Origin: Streptomyces sp. TS71-3
Lineage (GTDB): Bacteria; Actinomycetota; Actinomycetes; Streptomycetales; Streptomycetaceae
Assembly: GCF_018327685.1 (NCBI RefSeq)
Contig: NZ_BNEL01000001.1
Span: forward strand, 1,550,001 to 1,614,000
DNA length: 64,000 bases
Direction: 5' to 3'
The notes below the pieces were generated by a model, which saw only the letters and a program-made list of their open reading frames with translations, was not told the origin of the DNA and did no database searches. Made by a program: the position numbers and the translations under genes. Numbering within the stretch: position 1 is the first letter of the stretch; each line of letters begins with the position of its first letter. This document shows, piece after piece, positions 8,325-16,545 of the stretch.

Positions 8325-9350
8325 ATGCGCCGCGTTCTTGGCATGCCCACATCCGGAAAGGCCACCTCTCGCGTCGCGGTGGGTGCGGCGGTGGCCGCCC
8401 TCGCGGTCGGCACGGCGGTCGTGGTGGTGCCGTCCGCCTCCGCGGAGCCCGCGCCCAAGCTGGCGGCCGGCACCTTCGCGCCGTACGCGGACATGTCCAA
8501 CTCCAACGAGAACCTGCTGGACACCGCCATCAGCGGACACGGCGTCAAGTCGTTCACCGCCGCCTTCGTGCTGGGCTCCGGCTGCAACCAGATCTGGGGC
8601 GACACGCTCCCGGTCGGCGACGACCCGAACACCGATCCGCTGATCAAGAAGGCACAGGACGCGGGTGCTTCCGTGATCGTCTCCTCCGGCGGCGCCGCCG
8701 GCCTGCCGCTCGCCTGGACCTGCACGGACCAGAGCGCGATCGAGTCGGGCTACCAGAAGATCATCGACTCCTACGGCGTGAAGTCGCTCGACTTCGACAT
8801 CGAGGGCGGGGCCATCGCGGACACCGCCGCGGCGACCCGCAACATGCAGGCGATGAAGAGCCTCAAGGCCGCCAACCCCGACCTGACGTTCTCCGTCACC
8901 CTGCCCGTGCTGCCCGACGGGCTCACCGCCGACGGCGTCAACATCATCAAGGCCGCCAAGGACGCCGGGGTAAAGATCGACATCGTCAACATCATGACGA
9001 TGGACTACTACCAGGGCGACCAGGACATGGGGAAGGCGGCGACCGCCGCGGCCGACGCCACCCTCGGCCAGATGCAGTCGGTCGACTCCAGCTACGGCTA
9101 CGGCAACCTCGGCATCACCCCGATGATCGGCGTCAACGACGACAACTCCACGTTCTCCCTGGACAACGCCTCGTCGGTGGCGAGCTGGGCCGCGGGCAAG
9201 GGCGTCGGGCGGCTGTCGTTCTGGTCGGTGAACAGGGACACGGCGTGCGGCTCCGTGGCCAAGAAGGGCATCGACAAGCCCACCGCGTCCCCGACGTGCA
9301 GTGGCGTCGAGCAGGGCCAGCTCGCGTTCGCCGACGCGTTCAACGGTTGA
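8325..9350 (+). CDS. secreted GH18 chitinase-like enzyme
   Basis: The product (341 aa) is a single-domain family 18 glycoside hydrolase with a signal peptide (GKATSRVAVGAAVAALAVGTAV, cleavage near ASAEP). The catalytic GH18 signature appears as SLDFDIEGG, with E160 as the proton donor; the barrel also shows FAPYADMSN at its start and DIVNIMTMDYYQ later. It lacks a chitin-binding or fibronectin domain, so it resembles small Streptomyces GH18 enzymes rather than multidomain ChiA or ChiC. The ATG follows GGAAGGA. The DasR-type operator upstream supports a role in chitin or GlcNAc-polymer turnover. Activity on chitin is inferred; some members of this subgroup act on other GlcNAc polymers. Confidence 0.88.
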   Translation: MRRVLGMPTSGKATSRVAVGAAVAALAVGTAVVVVPSASAEPAPKLAAGTFAPYADMSNSNENLLDTAISGHGVKSFTAAFVLGSGCNQIWGDTLPVGDDPNTDPLIKKAQDAGASVIVSSGGAAGLPLAWTCTDQSAIESGYQKIIDSYGVKSLDFDIEGGAIADTAAATRNMQAMKSLKAANPDLTFSVTLPVLPDGLTADGVNIIKAAKDAGVKIDIVNIMTMDYYQGDQDMGKAATAAADATLGQMQSVDSSYGYGNLGITPMIGVNDDNSTFSLDNASSVASWAAGKGVGRLSFWSVNRDTACGSVAKKGIDKPTASPTCSGVEQGQLAFADAFNG

Positions 9351-9366
9351 TCGGCATCATCGACCG

Positions 9367-9457
9367 TTGATCCGACGGGTTGACCCGGTGAGTTGATTCC
9401 GTGAGTTGACCGGGTGGGTTCATCCGGTGGATTCAACCGGTGGGTCGATCCGGCGGT
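9367..9457. repeat. 7 x 13 bp degenerate tandem repeat downstream of chitinase
   Basis: Seven consecutive 13-base units of consensus TTGAYCCGGTGRG fill 9367-9457 exactly. Units 2 (TTGACCCGGTGAG) and 3 (TTGATTCCGTGAG) differ by only a few bases. The array sits between two convergent genes. Confidence 0.85.
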
Positions 9458-9578
9458 CCGAAGCAACGGTCCGGCAGGGGTTTGGCGTTGGGATGGGACG
9501 CCCCTGCCGGGCCGTTTTCGTTTGCCCGGGAAGAGGTCCGACAGAGGGGCGCCGACGTCGGGGTGGCGCCGCCGCGGG

Positions 9579-11036
9579 TCAGTGCGGGGCCGGCCGGCGG
9601 GCCGCTTGCGGGTCCGCGGTGCCGGTGCCGGCCGTCTCGGTCCCCGCGGTGCCGGTGCCGGTGTCCGTGGCCGCGGCCCGGGGTGTCCGGTCCGGGGCGC
9701 GCCGGGCCAGCGCGGTACGGCACGGTCGGGTGCGCGGCGGGCGGGGCGGCGGGTCCAGCGCGGGAAGCCGAACGGTGAAGCACGCGCCCGTGCCCGGCGC
9801 GCCCTCCACGCCGATCGTGCCGCCGTGCCCGTGCACCACCTCACGCACCAGCGCGAGCCCGATGCCGAACCGCCGCCCCCTGCCCGTCTCGCCGTGCACG
9901 AACCGCTCGAAGAGCCGGTCCGCCGCGCGGGGGTCGAGGCCCGGCCCGGTGTCCCGCACGGTCAGCACGACCGCGCCGTCCGCGTCCGGGTCCGATTCCG
10001 CGCCCACGGTGAGGGTGACGGTGCCGCCCGGCGGGGTGTGGGCGAGGGCGTTGTCGACGAGGGCGGAGACGGCGCGGCGCAGCGCCGACGGCACGCCCGC
10101 GACCAGGTGCGGACCGCCCTCCACGCGGGCTCCCAGCGCCAGCCCCGCGGGCCCGGCGCGCACCTGGTCGTCCCGGCAGACCTCCTCGGCCAGTGCCCCG
10201 AGGTCCACCGCGGTCCGCTCCCCGGGCACCGAGGCGAGCTGCGCGGACAGCAGCAGGTCGTCGATGACGTCGCCCATCTGCCGGCTGCTGGCGACCAGTT
10301 GCCGGAGATCGGCGTTGACCTTGTCCGGCAGCGGCAGGGTGGCGGCCAGCCGCACCAGCAGCTGGGCGCGGGTGTGCAGGCGGGTCAGCGGGGTGCGCAG
10401 CTCGTGGCTGGCGTCGGCGACGAACCGGTGCTGGCGGGAGAGCGCCTCGCCCAGCGGGGCGGTGGCCCGGCGCGCCAGCACCGCCCCGAGCAGGGCCGCC
10501 CCCGCGAGCCCCGCCGCCTCGGCCACCGCGATGGCGACCAGCAGGCGGTGCCGGTCCCGCTGGGCGTAGCGCAGGTCGCGCACGGCCTGCACGGTGTCCG
10601 GGCCGCGGTGCGTCGTCAGCACGTGGTAGCGCGCGCCGCCCACGGTCATGTCCCGCTCGACGTCCGGCCGCCCGGCGGCCACGGCGCGCAGCGCGCCGGA
10701 GACCGGGAAGCCCCTCGGGGTGGTGGGGGAGCTGTGGGTCGTGGCGCCGTGGACGACGACCAGCCAGACGCACGGCGGCGGTGCGTCGACGTCGGCGTGC
10801 CGGGCCGCGTAGTGCAGGTCGCGGCGGATGTCGGAGGCCTGCCCGGCGCCGGCCACCCCGTAGATCACGCCGCCCACCGCGAGCAGCAGCACCGCCGCGA
10901 CCGCCGTGACCCAGGCGGTGATCACCCGCCGGGCGCGCGCCAGCATCCTGGCCTCCGCGCCGGACGCCGCCCCGCGCTCGCCCGGCCGCGCCCCGCGCGC
11001 CGCGGCGCGCGCGAGAGGCCCGCCGGCGCGCTTCAC
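9579..11036 (-). CDS. membrane sensor histidine kinase (OmpR-type two-component partner)
   Basis: The protein (485 aa) is a classical HisKA/HATPase_c kinase. It has a first membrane segment near VITAWVTAVAAVLLLAVGGVIYG, a short extracytoplasmic sensor region, and a second membrane segment near LLVAIAVAEAAGLAGAALLG. The H box is ADASHELRTPL (H211), the N box is SALVDNALAHTPPGG, and the G boxes are DTGPGLD and RFGIGLALV. A Pro/Arg/Thr-rich tail of about 60 residues follows the ATPase domain. The GTG start overlaps the response-regulator stop (GTGA), so the pair is translationally coupled. The signal is unknown. Confidence 0.93.
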   Translation of the reverse strand: MKRAGGPLARAAARGARPGERGAASGAEARMLARARRVITAWVTAVAAVLLLAVGGVIYGVAGAGQASDIRRDLHYAARHADVDAPPPCVWLVVVHGATTHSSPTTPRGFPVSGALRAVAAGRPDVERDMTVGGARYHVLTTHRGPDTVQAVRDLRYAQRDRHRLLVAIAVAEAAGLAGAALLGAVLARRATAPLGEALSRQHRFVADASHELRTPLTRLHTRAQLLVRLAATLPLPDKVNADLRQLVASSRQMGDVIDDLLLSAQLASVPGERTAVDLGALAEEVCRDDQVRAGPAGLALGARVEGGPHLVAGVPSALRRAVSALVDNALAHTPPGGTVTLTVGAESDPDADGAVVLTVRDTGPGLDPRAADRLFERFVHGETGRGRRFGIGLALVREVVHGHGGTIGVEGAPGTGACFTVRLPALDPPPRPPRTRPCRTALARRAPDRTPRAAATDTGTGTAGTETAGTGTADPQAARRPAPH

Positions 11037-11719
11037 AGCGCGCCCAGCCGGTAGCCGAGGCCGTGCACCGTGCGGACGACCTCCCGGCCGAGCTTGCGCC
11101 GCAGGTGGTAGACGTAGGTGTCGACCAGGGAGTCCGCAGAGGTGCCCGCGAAGAGCCTGCCGCGCAGGTCACGGCGGCTGTGGACGGTGCGCGGATGGCT
11201 GGCGAGCAGCCGCAGCAGCTCGCACTCGCGGCCCGACAGCGGCACCTGGCGGCCGCCCGGCAGCCGCACCTCGCGCCGGGCCACGTCCAGCTCGCCGGCG
11301 CCTACCGCCAGCACCTCCGCCTCGTCGAGATGACGCCGCACCAGCGCACGGACGCGGGCCAGTAACTCGTCCAGGTCGAACGGCTTGGCCAGGTAGTCGT
11401 CGGCGCCCGCGTCCAGGCCCGCCACCCGGTCGGGGGCCCCGCCGAGCGCGGTCAGCACCAGGATGCGGGCCGTGACGCCCACCCGGCGCAGGCGCCCGAC
11501 GAGTTCGAGCCCGTCGGCGGCCGGCAGCCCGCGGTCCACCACCAGGATCCGGTGCACCCGGTCCAGCGCGAGGTGCAGGCCCTGCTGGGCGTCGAGCGCC
11601 ACGTCGACCCGGTAGCCCTCCTGCGTGAACAGTTCGGCCAGCATCCGGGCCTGCTCCGGATCGTCCTCCACGAGGAGCATGCGGCGGTCGTCCGCCGCTC
11701 GGGATGGTCTCTCTGACAC
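11033..11719 (-). CDS. OmpR/PhoB-family response regulator containing a TTA (bldA) codon
   Basis: The product (228 aa) has a receiver domain (MLLVEDDPEQ acidic pair, phosphoacceptor D62 in VVDRGLP, Lys in YLAKPFD) and a C-terminal winged helix (SLVDTYVYHLRRKLG, TVHGLGYRLG). The GTG start follows TGGAGG. Codon 119 (11365-11363) in DELLARV is TTA, the rare leucine codon read by the bldA tRNA in Streptomyces, so translation may be limited to later growth or development. It forms an operon with the coupled kinase. Upstream lies a dispersed palindromic repeat rather than an obvious operator. Confidence 0.93.
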   Translation of the reverse strand: MSERPSRAADDRRMLLVEDDPEQARMLAELFTQEGYRVDVALDAQQGLHLALDRVHRILVVDRGLPAADGLELVGRLRRVGVTARILVLTALGGAPDRVAGLDAGADDYLAKPFDLDELLARVRALVRRHLDEAEVLAVGAGELDVARREVRLPGGRQVPLSGRECELLRLLASHPRTVHSRRDLRGRLFAGTSADSLVDTYVYHLRRKLGREVVRTVHGLGYRLGAL

Positions 11720-11753
11720 CGTCCGTGCCTCCAGGTGCGTCTCCTGTGCCGTC

Positions 11754-11836
11754 CTCCCCCAGAGCCTGAAGGGCCTGGGTGGGGGTGCCTCCCACGCCCG
11801 TTCAGGGCAGTGGGGGAGTGCCCCCGGGATCCGATG
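11754..11836. repeat. partial copy of dispersed palindromic repeat (family A)
   Basis: GGGCAGTGGGGGAGTGCCCCC and its surroundings (reverse complement) match the core of the TIR-bounded element at 38679-38914 over about 75 bases, including the GGGCACTCCCCCACTGCCC and TGAACGGGCGTGGGAGG blocks. This copy lacks the terminal inverted repeats and lies just upstream of the response regulator. Confidence 0.75.
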
Positions 11837-12067
11837 GCCGCGGGCGGCGGGCCGGTGGCCCCGCCCGTGCGGCCCGGTGGCCCCGCCCGTGCGGCCCGGT
11901 CCCCGTCCCGTCCCCAGGGATCCGCCCTCAGCGTGAACTCACGGGCGCACAAAGGTGTTCCCGAGCATCTCCAGGCCCCCGTGTCCCGCTTCCCGCGTCC
12001 CGCCTCCCACGGCCTCGTGTCCCGCTTCCCACGGCCCCGCGTCCCACCCGCCGTCCCCGACCGGCCC

Positions 12068-12187
12068 GAGCCGTGGAAGCCCAGGCTGTGGACGTCCGAG
12101 CCGTGGAAGCCCAGGTCGTTGACGTCCGAGACGTAGATGTCCGAGCCGTCGGAGTCCAAGCCGTGGGAGTCCGAGCCGTGGGAGGTC
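12068..12187. repeat. 8 x 15 bp tandem repeat at the 3' end of the LysR gene
   Basis: Eight consecutive 15-base units, for example GAGCCGTGGAAGCCC, AGGTCGTTGACGTCC, GAGCCGTCGGAGTCC and GAGCCGTGGGAGGTC. The final unit reaches the LysR stop codon at 12186-12188. Units are a multiple of three, but no supported gene reads through them. Confidence 0.8.
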
Positions 12188-13097
12188 ACTCCACGGAGGC
12201 CGGGAGGCTGCCTGCCGCCGCCTCGCAGGCCCGTGCGTAGTCCCTGACGAGGGGGCGCGTGTCGGACGTGCGCCAGGCCAGCGCGAACCGGCGGGGCGCG
12301 AGGCCCGTCACCGGGCGGGTCACCACCCCGCCCAGGCTGACCAGCGGGGCGTTGCCCTCGGCGAGCAGCACCACGCCGAGCCCGGCGACCAGCGCCTCGT
12401 AGGTCTCCTCCGTGCTCGCGACCTCCGCGCCGATGACCGGCGGCCGGCCCCCGCGCGCGTCCACGGCGAGCCAGTGGTCGCGCAGCCGGCCCGCGTCGGC
12501 GGGCAGCGCGAGGAACGGCTCGTCGAGCAGCTCCTCGAACGGGACGGCCGCCCGCGACGCCAGCGGGTGCCGCTCCGGGAGGGCGACGAGGCAGTACTCC
12601 TCGGCGACCACCGTCCACGTGTAGCGCTCCTCGCCGGGCAGCGGCAGCCAGACGAAGGCCACGTCGCTCGCGCCGTCGGCGAGCCCGGCCGTGGCGTCGT
12701 CCCAGCTGACCTGCCGCAGCCGCACCGTGGCCTCGGGGTGCGCGGCGGTGAAGCGGGACCGGACGGCGGGCAGCAGCCCGCGGCCCGGGCTGGTGCTCAT
12801 GCCCACCACCAGGGTGCTCCGCTCGGCGGCCCTGGCCCGCTCCACGGCCTGCCAGCCCGCGTCCCAGGCGTCCAGGGTCCGCCGGGCGTGCGGCAGCAGC
12901 GCCTCGCCGACCGCGGTGAGCGAGACGCCCTGCCGGTCACGGACGAAGAGCGGGGCGCCGATCTGCCGCTCCAGCGCGCGGATCTGCTTGCTCAGCGCCG
13001 GCTGTGACACGAACAGGCGCTCGGCGGCGCGGGTGAAGTGCAGTTCCTCGGCGACCGCGAGGAAGTATCGGAGTTCACGGCAGTGCACGTCGGTCAT
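12186..13097 (-). CDS. LysR-family transcriptional regulator
   Basis: The protein (about 303 aa) is a typical LTTR: an N-terminal winged HTH (ELRYFLAVAEELHFTRAAER, SQPALSKQIRALE) and a periplasmic-binding-like effector domain. The start is MTDVHCREL at 13097; an in-frame ATG two codons upstream (13103) is possible and neither has a good Shine-Dalgarno. It is divergent from an SDR oxidoreductase 145 bases away, the usual arrangement for a LysR regulator and its target. ATA-N9-TAT (13096-13110) overlaps its start codon and is a candidate T-N11-A operator. The inducer is unknown. Confidence 0.9.
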   Translation of the reverse strand: MTDVHCRELRYFLAVAEELHFTRAAERLFVSQPALSKQIRALERQIGAPLFVRDRQGVSLTAVGEALLPHARRTLDAWDAGWQAVERARAAERSTLVVGMSTSPGRGLLPAVRSRFTAAHPEATVRLRQVSWDDATAGLADGASDVAFVWLPLPGEERYTWTVVAEEYCLVALPERHPLASRAAVPFEELLDEPFLALPADAGRLRDHWLAVDARGGRPPVIGAEVASTEETYEALVAGLGVVLLAEGNAPLVSLGGVVTRPVTGLAPRRFALAWRTSDTRPLVRDYARACEAAAGSLPASVE

Positions 13098-13110
13098 AAC
13101 CATCGGCTAT
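13096..13110. promoter_or_regulatory. candidate LysR T-N11-A box
   Basis: ATAACCATCGGCTAT has the dyad ATA-N9-TAT, which fits the LTTR T-N11-A pattern. It lies in the LysR/SDR divergent region at the LysR start codon, consistent with negative autoregulation. Confidence 0.4.
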
Positions 13111-13241
13111 CACGACAGGTCTTGGACGGCCAACCCCGGCTCCCGGCAGCCTTGTTCATGCCCGGGAACGGTCCGGGCGGCCGCAGGTGAAACGCGGCGT
13201 TCCCCTGCATTGCCTCTTCACCTCTTCTCAAGGAGACGGAT

Positions 13242-14069
13242 ATGAACCGGGTCTGGCTGGTCACGGGTGCGGGCAGCGGCTTCGGGCGGGCCATCACGGA
13301 GGCGGCCGTCGCCGCCGGTGACGTGGTGGTCGGCGCCGCCCGGCGCCCCGGGACGCTGGACGACCTGGTGGCCGCCCACCCCGACCAGGTGGAGGCGGTC
13401 CGCCTGGACGTCACCGACACTGCCGCCGCGGCCGCCCTGGTGGACGACGTGGCCGCCCGGTACGGCCGTATCGACGTCCTGGTCAACAACGCCGGGCGTG
13501 CCCATGTCGGTGCCTTCGAGGAGACCACGGACGCCGAACTGCGGTCGCTGTTCGACGTGCACGTCTTCGGGCCCGCAGCCCTGGTGCGGGCCGTGCTGCC
13601 GCACATGCGCGCCCGGCGGTCGGGGGCGATCGTGCAGATGAGCAGCATGGGCGGGCAGATGTCGTTCGCCGGAGTGGGCGCGTACAGCGGCACGAAGTTC
13701 GCCCTGGAGGGCATGTCCGAGGCGCTGGCGGACGAGGTCGCGCCGCTCGGCGTCAAGGTGCTCGTCGCCGAGCCAGGCGCGTTCCGCACCGCCTTCGTCG
13801 GCAGCGGTTCCGCCAGCGGCGCCATCCGGGACTACGCGGACACCGTCGGCGCCACCCGCACCATGCTCGCGGAGGCCGACGGCGCCCAGCCCGGCGACCC
13901 CGCCAGGGCCGCCGCCGTGATCCTCGCCGCCCTTGAGGCCGAGAAGACTCCGCTGCACCTGCCGCTCGGGAACGACGCCGTCGACGCTGTGCTCGGCCAC
14001 CTCGCCGAGGTCCGGAGCGAGGTGGAGAGCTGGGCGGAGGCCGCGCGGGACACCGCCTTCGCAGGCTGA
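13242..14069 (+). CDS. short-chain dehydrogenase/reductase (SDR)
   Basis: The product (275 aa) is a classical SDR. It has the Rossmann TGAGSGFGRAI cofactor motif at the N-terminus, NNAG at about residue 84, and the catalytic Ser-Tyr-Lys set in IVQMSSMGG and YSGTKFALEGMSEAL. AARRPG after beta-2 favours NADP(H). The AAGGAGACGGAT Shine-Dalgarno before the ATG is strong. Substrate is unknown; the group includes proteins annotated as retinol or ketoacyl reductases. It is divergent from the LysR gene and probably its target. Confidence 0.9.
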   Translation: MNRVWLVTGAGSGFGRAITEAAVAAGDVVVGAARRPGTLDDLVAAHPDQVEAVRLDVTDTAAAAALVDDVAARYGRIDVLVNNAGRAHVGAFEETTDAELRSLFDVHVFGPAALVRAVLPHMRARRSGAIVQMSSMGGQMSFAGVGAYSGTKFALEGMSEALADEVAPLGVKVLVAEPGAFRTAFVGSGSASGAIRDYADTVGATRTMLAEADGAQPGDPARAAAVILAALEAEKTPLHLPLGNDAVDAVLGHLAEVRSEVESWAEAARDTAFAG

Positions 14070-14209
14070 GCGGCGGGGGTGCGTGGCCCGGGGTGCGCTG
14101 CCTGGGGCGCGTGGCTGGGTGTGCGGCCCAGGGGTGCGCGCCCGGCCGTGCGCCACGGACGGGCTGTGCCCGGACCCCCGCTCCGCGCCCGTTCGGTCTC
14201 CGCGCTCCC

Positions 14210-15340
14210 TCAGTCCCCGGCCTCCGGCGCCAGCCCCGTCTTCAGGCCCGCCCCGCACAGCGGGACCGCGGCGGTGCGGGCGCCGTCGCCGCGGAAGGCG
14301 TCGTGGTCGCGGACGGCGGCCCAGCAGGCCACGCCCGTCGACTCCACGAACAGGCCCTGGGAGGCGAGGTCCCGCTGGGCGGCGCGGATCTGGCCCTCCG
14401 TCACGGTGAGGAAGGTGCCGCCCGAGGAGCGCACCGCCCGCAGGATCTGGCGGGCGCGCGGGGGGCGCGGGATGGCGATGCCCTCCGCGAGGGTCGGCGT
14501 CGCGGGGGTGGGCGCCTCCGGCAGTTCCTCAAGGCCGTCGCGCCAGGCGTCGGCGAGCGGCGCGACGGCGGCGGCCTGCACCGCGTACAGCGCCGGCCGC
14601 CGGCCGATCAGCCCCGCCGTGAACAGCTCCTCCACCGCGAGCGACGCGCCCAGCAGCAGCGTGCCGTTGCCAACCGGCACCGCAAGGACGTCGGGCAGCC
14701 GGCCGCCCATGTCCTCCCACAGCTCGTGCACGTACGTCTTGGTGCCGTGCAGGAAGTACGGGTTGAAGACGTGGCTGGCGTAGAACGTGCCGGGCTCGTC
14801 GGCGGCCTGGCGCGCCGCCTGTGCCGCGGCCTCCCGGTCGCCCGGCACCACCTCCACGCGCGCCCCGTGCGCCGCTATCTGCTCCAGTTTCTTGCCGGAG
14901 GTGCCCCGGGGGACGTAGATGGTGCAGGACAGCCGGGCACGCGCGCAGTAGGCGGCGACCGAGGTGCCGGCGTTCCCGCTGCTGTCGGCGATCACCCTCC
15001 GGGGCTCCAGGCGCCGTGCCAGCTCGGCGAGGAGCACCGCGCCGCGGTCCTTGAACGAGAGCGTGGGCATCAGGAAGTCGAGCTTGGCCGTGATCCCCTC
15101 GCGCAGCGGCACCAGGGGCGTACGCCCCTCGCCCAGCGAGACGGACGGGTCGTGCAGGGGCAGCGACTCGGCGTACCGCCAGAGCGAGTCCGCCCGGCCG
15201 GCCAGGGACGCGAGCGGCGCGGGCGTGGGCATGAAGTCGAGGTCCAGGGGCCCCAGACAGGCCGGGCAGCGCCAGGCGAGCGACCGGCTCGGCACCCGGG
15301 TGCCGTCGTCGGGGCAGTAGCGATCAGGCAACGCTGTCAT
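14210..15340 (-). CDS. threonine-synthase-like PLP-dependent enzyme
   Basis: The protein (376 aa) is a fold-type II PLP enzyme related to threonine synthase. It carries a short N-terminal Cys cluster (YCPDDG, WRCPACLGPL) that could bind zinc, the PLP lysine in PTLSFKDRGA, a phosphate-binding loop in SSGNAGTSVAAY, and VGNGTLLLGA. The start is MTALPDRYC at 15340. There is no clear Shine-Dalgarno, and TACGCT eight bases upstream could be a -10 for a leaderless message. It is not next to hom or thrB, so it may act on another O-phospho or hydroxy amino acid; threonine synthase activity is not proven. Confidence 0.82.
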   Translation of the reverse strand: MTALPDRYCPDDGTRVPSRSLAWRCPACLGPLDLDFMPTPAPLASLAGRADSLWRYAESLPLHDPSVSLGEGRTPLVPLREGITAKLDFLMPTLSFKDRGAVLLAELARRLEPRRVIADSSGNAGTSVAAYCARARLSCTIYVPRGTSGKKLEQIAAHGARVEVVPGDREAAAQAARQAADEPGTFYASHVFNPYFLHGTKTYVHELWEDMGGRLPDVLAVPVGNGTLLLGASLAVEELFTAGLIGRRPALYAVQAAAVAPLADAWRDGLEELPEAPTPATPTLAEGIAIPRPPRARQILRAVRSSGGTFLTVTEGQIRAAQRDLASQGLFVESTGVACWAAVRDHDAFRGDGARTAAVPLCGAGLKTGLAPEAGD

Positions 15341-15499
15341 ATGCGCAGCGTAATCACCCGCACCGACAACCGGGCAGAGTGAACCGGTCCGTGCTGTCGC
15401 CGGGTGACAGGGAGTCAGAGCGAACGGTCCGGACGGGCGAAAGGGCGCCCTCGGGAGAACGACGAACCGGAGGGCAAAGCCCCAGGTACCGGCGCTTGT

Positions 15500-15516
15500 A
15501 ATCACTTCGAGTGATT
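15500..15516. promoter_or_regulatory. perfect 7-bp-arm palindrome upstream of GntR gene (BldD-like)
   Basis: AATCACT-TCG-AGTGATT is a perfect inverted repeat. It agrees at most fixed positions with the BldD consensus nTnACnC(A/T)GnGTnAn (mismatches in the centre). It is about 75 bases before the GntR start and could be either a BldD or a GntR autoregulatory site. Confidence 0.5.
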
Positions 15517-15590
15517 CTCTGGCCTTTACTTGCGGTAACAACCCAGGGTTGCCAGTCTGTTGCTGTCTGTCAATCTGATGGGAGTGGCCA

Positions 15591-16343
15591 GTGACATTCG
15601 GTGAACAGCCGGCGTACCTGCGTGTGGCAGGTGATCTCCGCAAGAAGATCGTCGACGGTTCGCTGCCGCCTCACACCCGGCTCCCGTCGCAGGCCAGGAT
15701 CCGCGAGCAGTACGGCGTCTCGGACACCGTCGCCCTGGAGGCCCGCAAGGTGCTGATGGCCGAGGGTCTGGTGGAGGGCCGGTCGGGGTCGGGCACCTAT
15801 GTGCGCGAGCGGCCCGTGCCGCGCAGGATCGCGCGCTCCGGCTACCGCCCGCCGGGCGGCGCCACCCCCTTCCGGCAGGAGCAGGCGGATTCCGCGGTGC
15901 GCGGCACCTGGGAGTCGCGCAGCGAGCAGGCGGAGGCCTGCGTGGGGATCGCCGAGCGCCTCGGCATCGACGAGGGCGACCCGGTGATGTGCACGCGCTA
16001 CGTCTACCGCGACGCTGCCGACGTCCTGATGCTCTCCATCTCCTGGGAGCCCCTGGCCCTCACCGGCCGCACCCCCGTGATGCTGCCCGAGGAGGGCCCG
16101 CTCGGCGGCATGGGCGTCGTCGAGCGCATGGCCGCCATCGACCTCGTCGTCGACAACGTCACGGAGGAGGTGGGCGCGCGCCCCGGCCTCGCCGAGGAAC
16201 TGGTGGCCCTCGGCGGCGTCCCCGGGCATGTGGTCATCGACATCCGCCGCACCTACTTCGCCTCCGGCCGCGCGGTCGAGACGGCCGACCTGGTCGTCCC
16301 CGCCGACCGCTACCGCCTCGCGTACCACCTTCCGGTGCGCTGA
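15591..16343 (+). CDS. GntR-family (HutC-type) transcriptional regulator
   Basis: The protein (250 aa) has an N-terminal winged HTH (YLRVAGDLRKKIVDGSLPP, LPSQARIREQYGVSDTVALE) and a C-terminal UTRA-type ligand domain ending DLVVPADRYRLAYHLPVR. The GTG start overlaps a purine-rich GGGAGTGG. No target is obvious from position; the next gene downstream is a sigma factor about 200 bases away. The palindrome at 15500-15516 suggests autoregulation or developmental control. Confidence 0.9.
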   Translation: MTFGEQPAYLRVAGDLRKKIVDGSLPPHTRLPSQARIREQYGVSDTVALEARKVLMAEGLVEGRSGSGTYVRERPVPRRIARSGYRPPGGATPFRQEQADSAVRGTWESRSEQAEACVGIAERLGIDEGDPVMCTRYVYRDAADVLMLSISWEPLALTGRTPVMLPEEGPLGGMGVVERMAAIDLVVDNVTEEVGARPGLAEELVALGGVPGHVVIDIRRTYFASGRAVETADLVVPADRYRLAYHLPVR

Positions 16344-16545
16344 TCCCGTACCGCCATGAAGCCGCTCACCAGGGCCTTTTCACCGCCATCCGCGCCGCGG
16401 CCGCGGCGCGGAGGCACGCCCGCGACGACGTTTCGAACTCGCGGGTATGGCATGCGAACCGCTGGGTAGACGCACTTCACCGACGAGAAAGGGTGTCGCG
16501 CAGAGCAGTTCGGCGCACAGCCACTGACGACAAGGGGAGGACGCA

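Noticed and set aside
9367..9457. Possible CRISPR array
   Set aside because: Units are directly adjacent with no unique spacers and no cas genes are nearby. The same applies to the other tandem repeats in the window.
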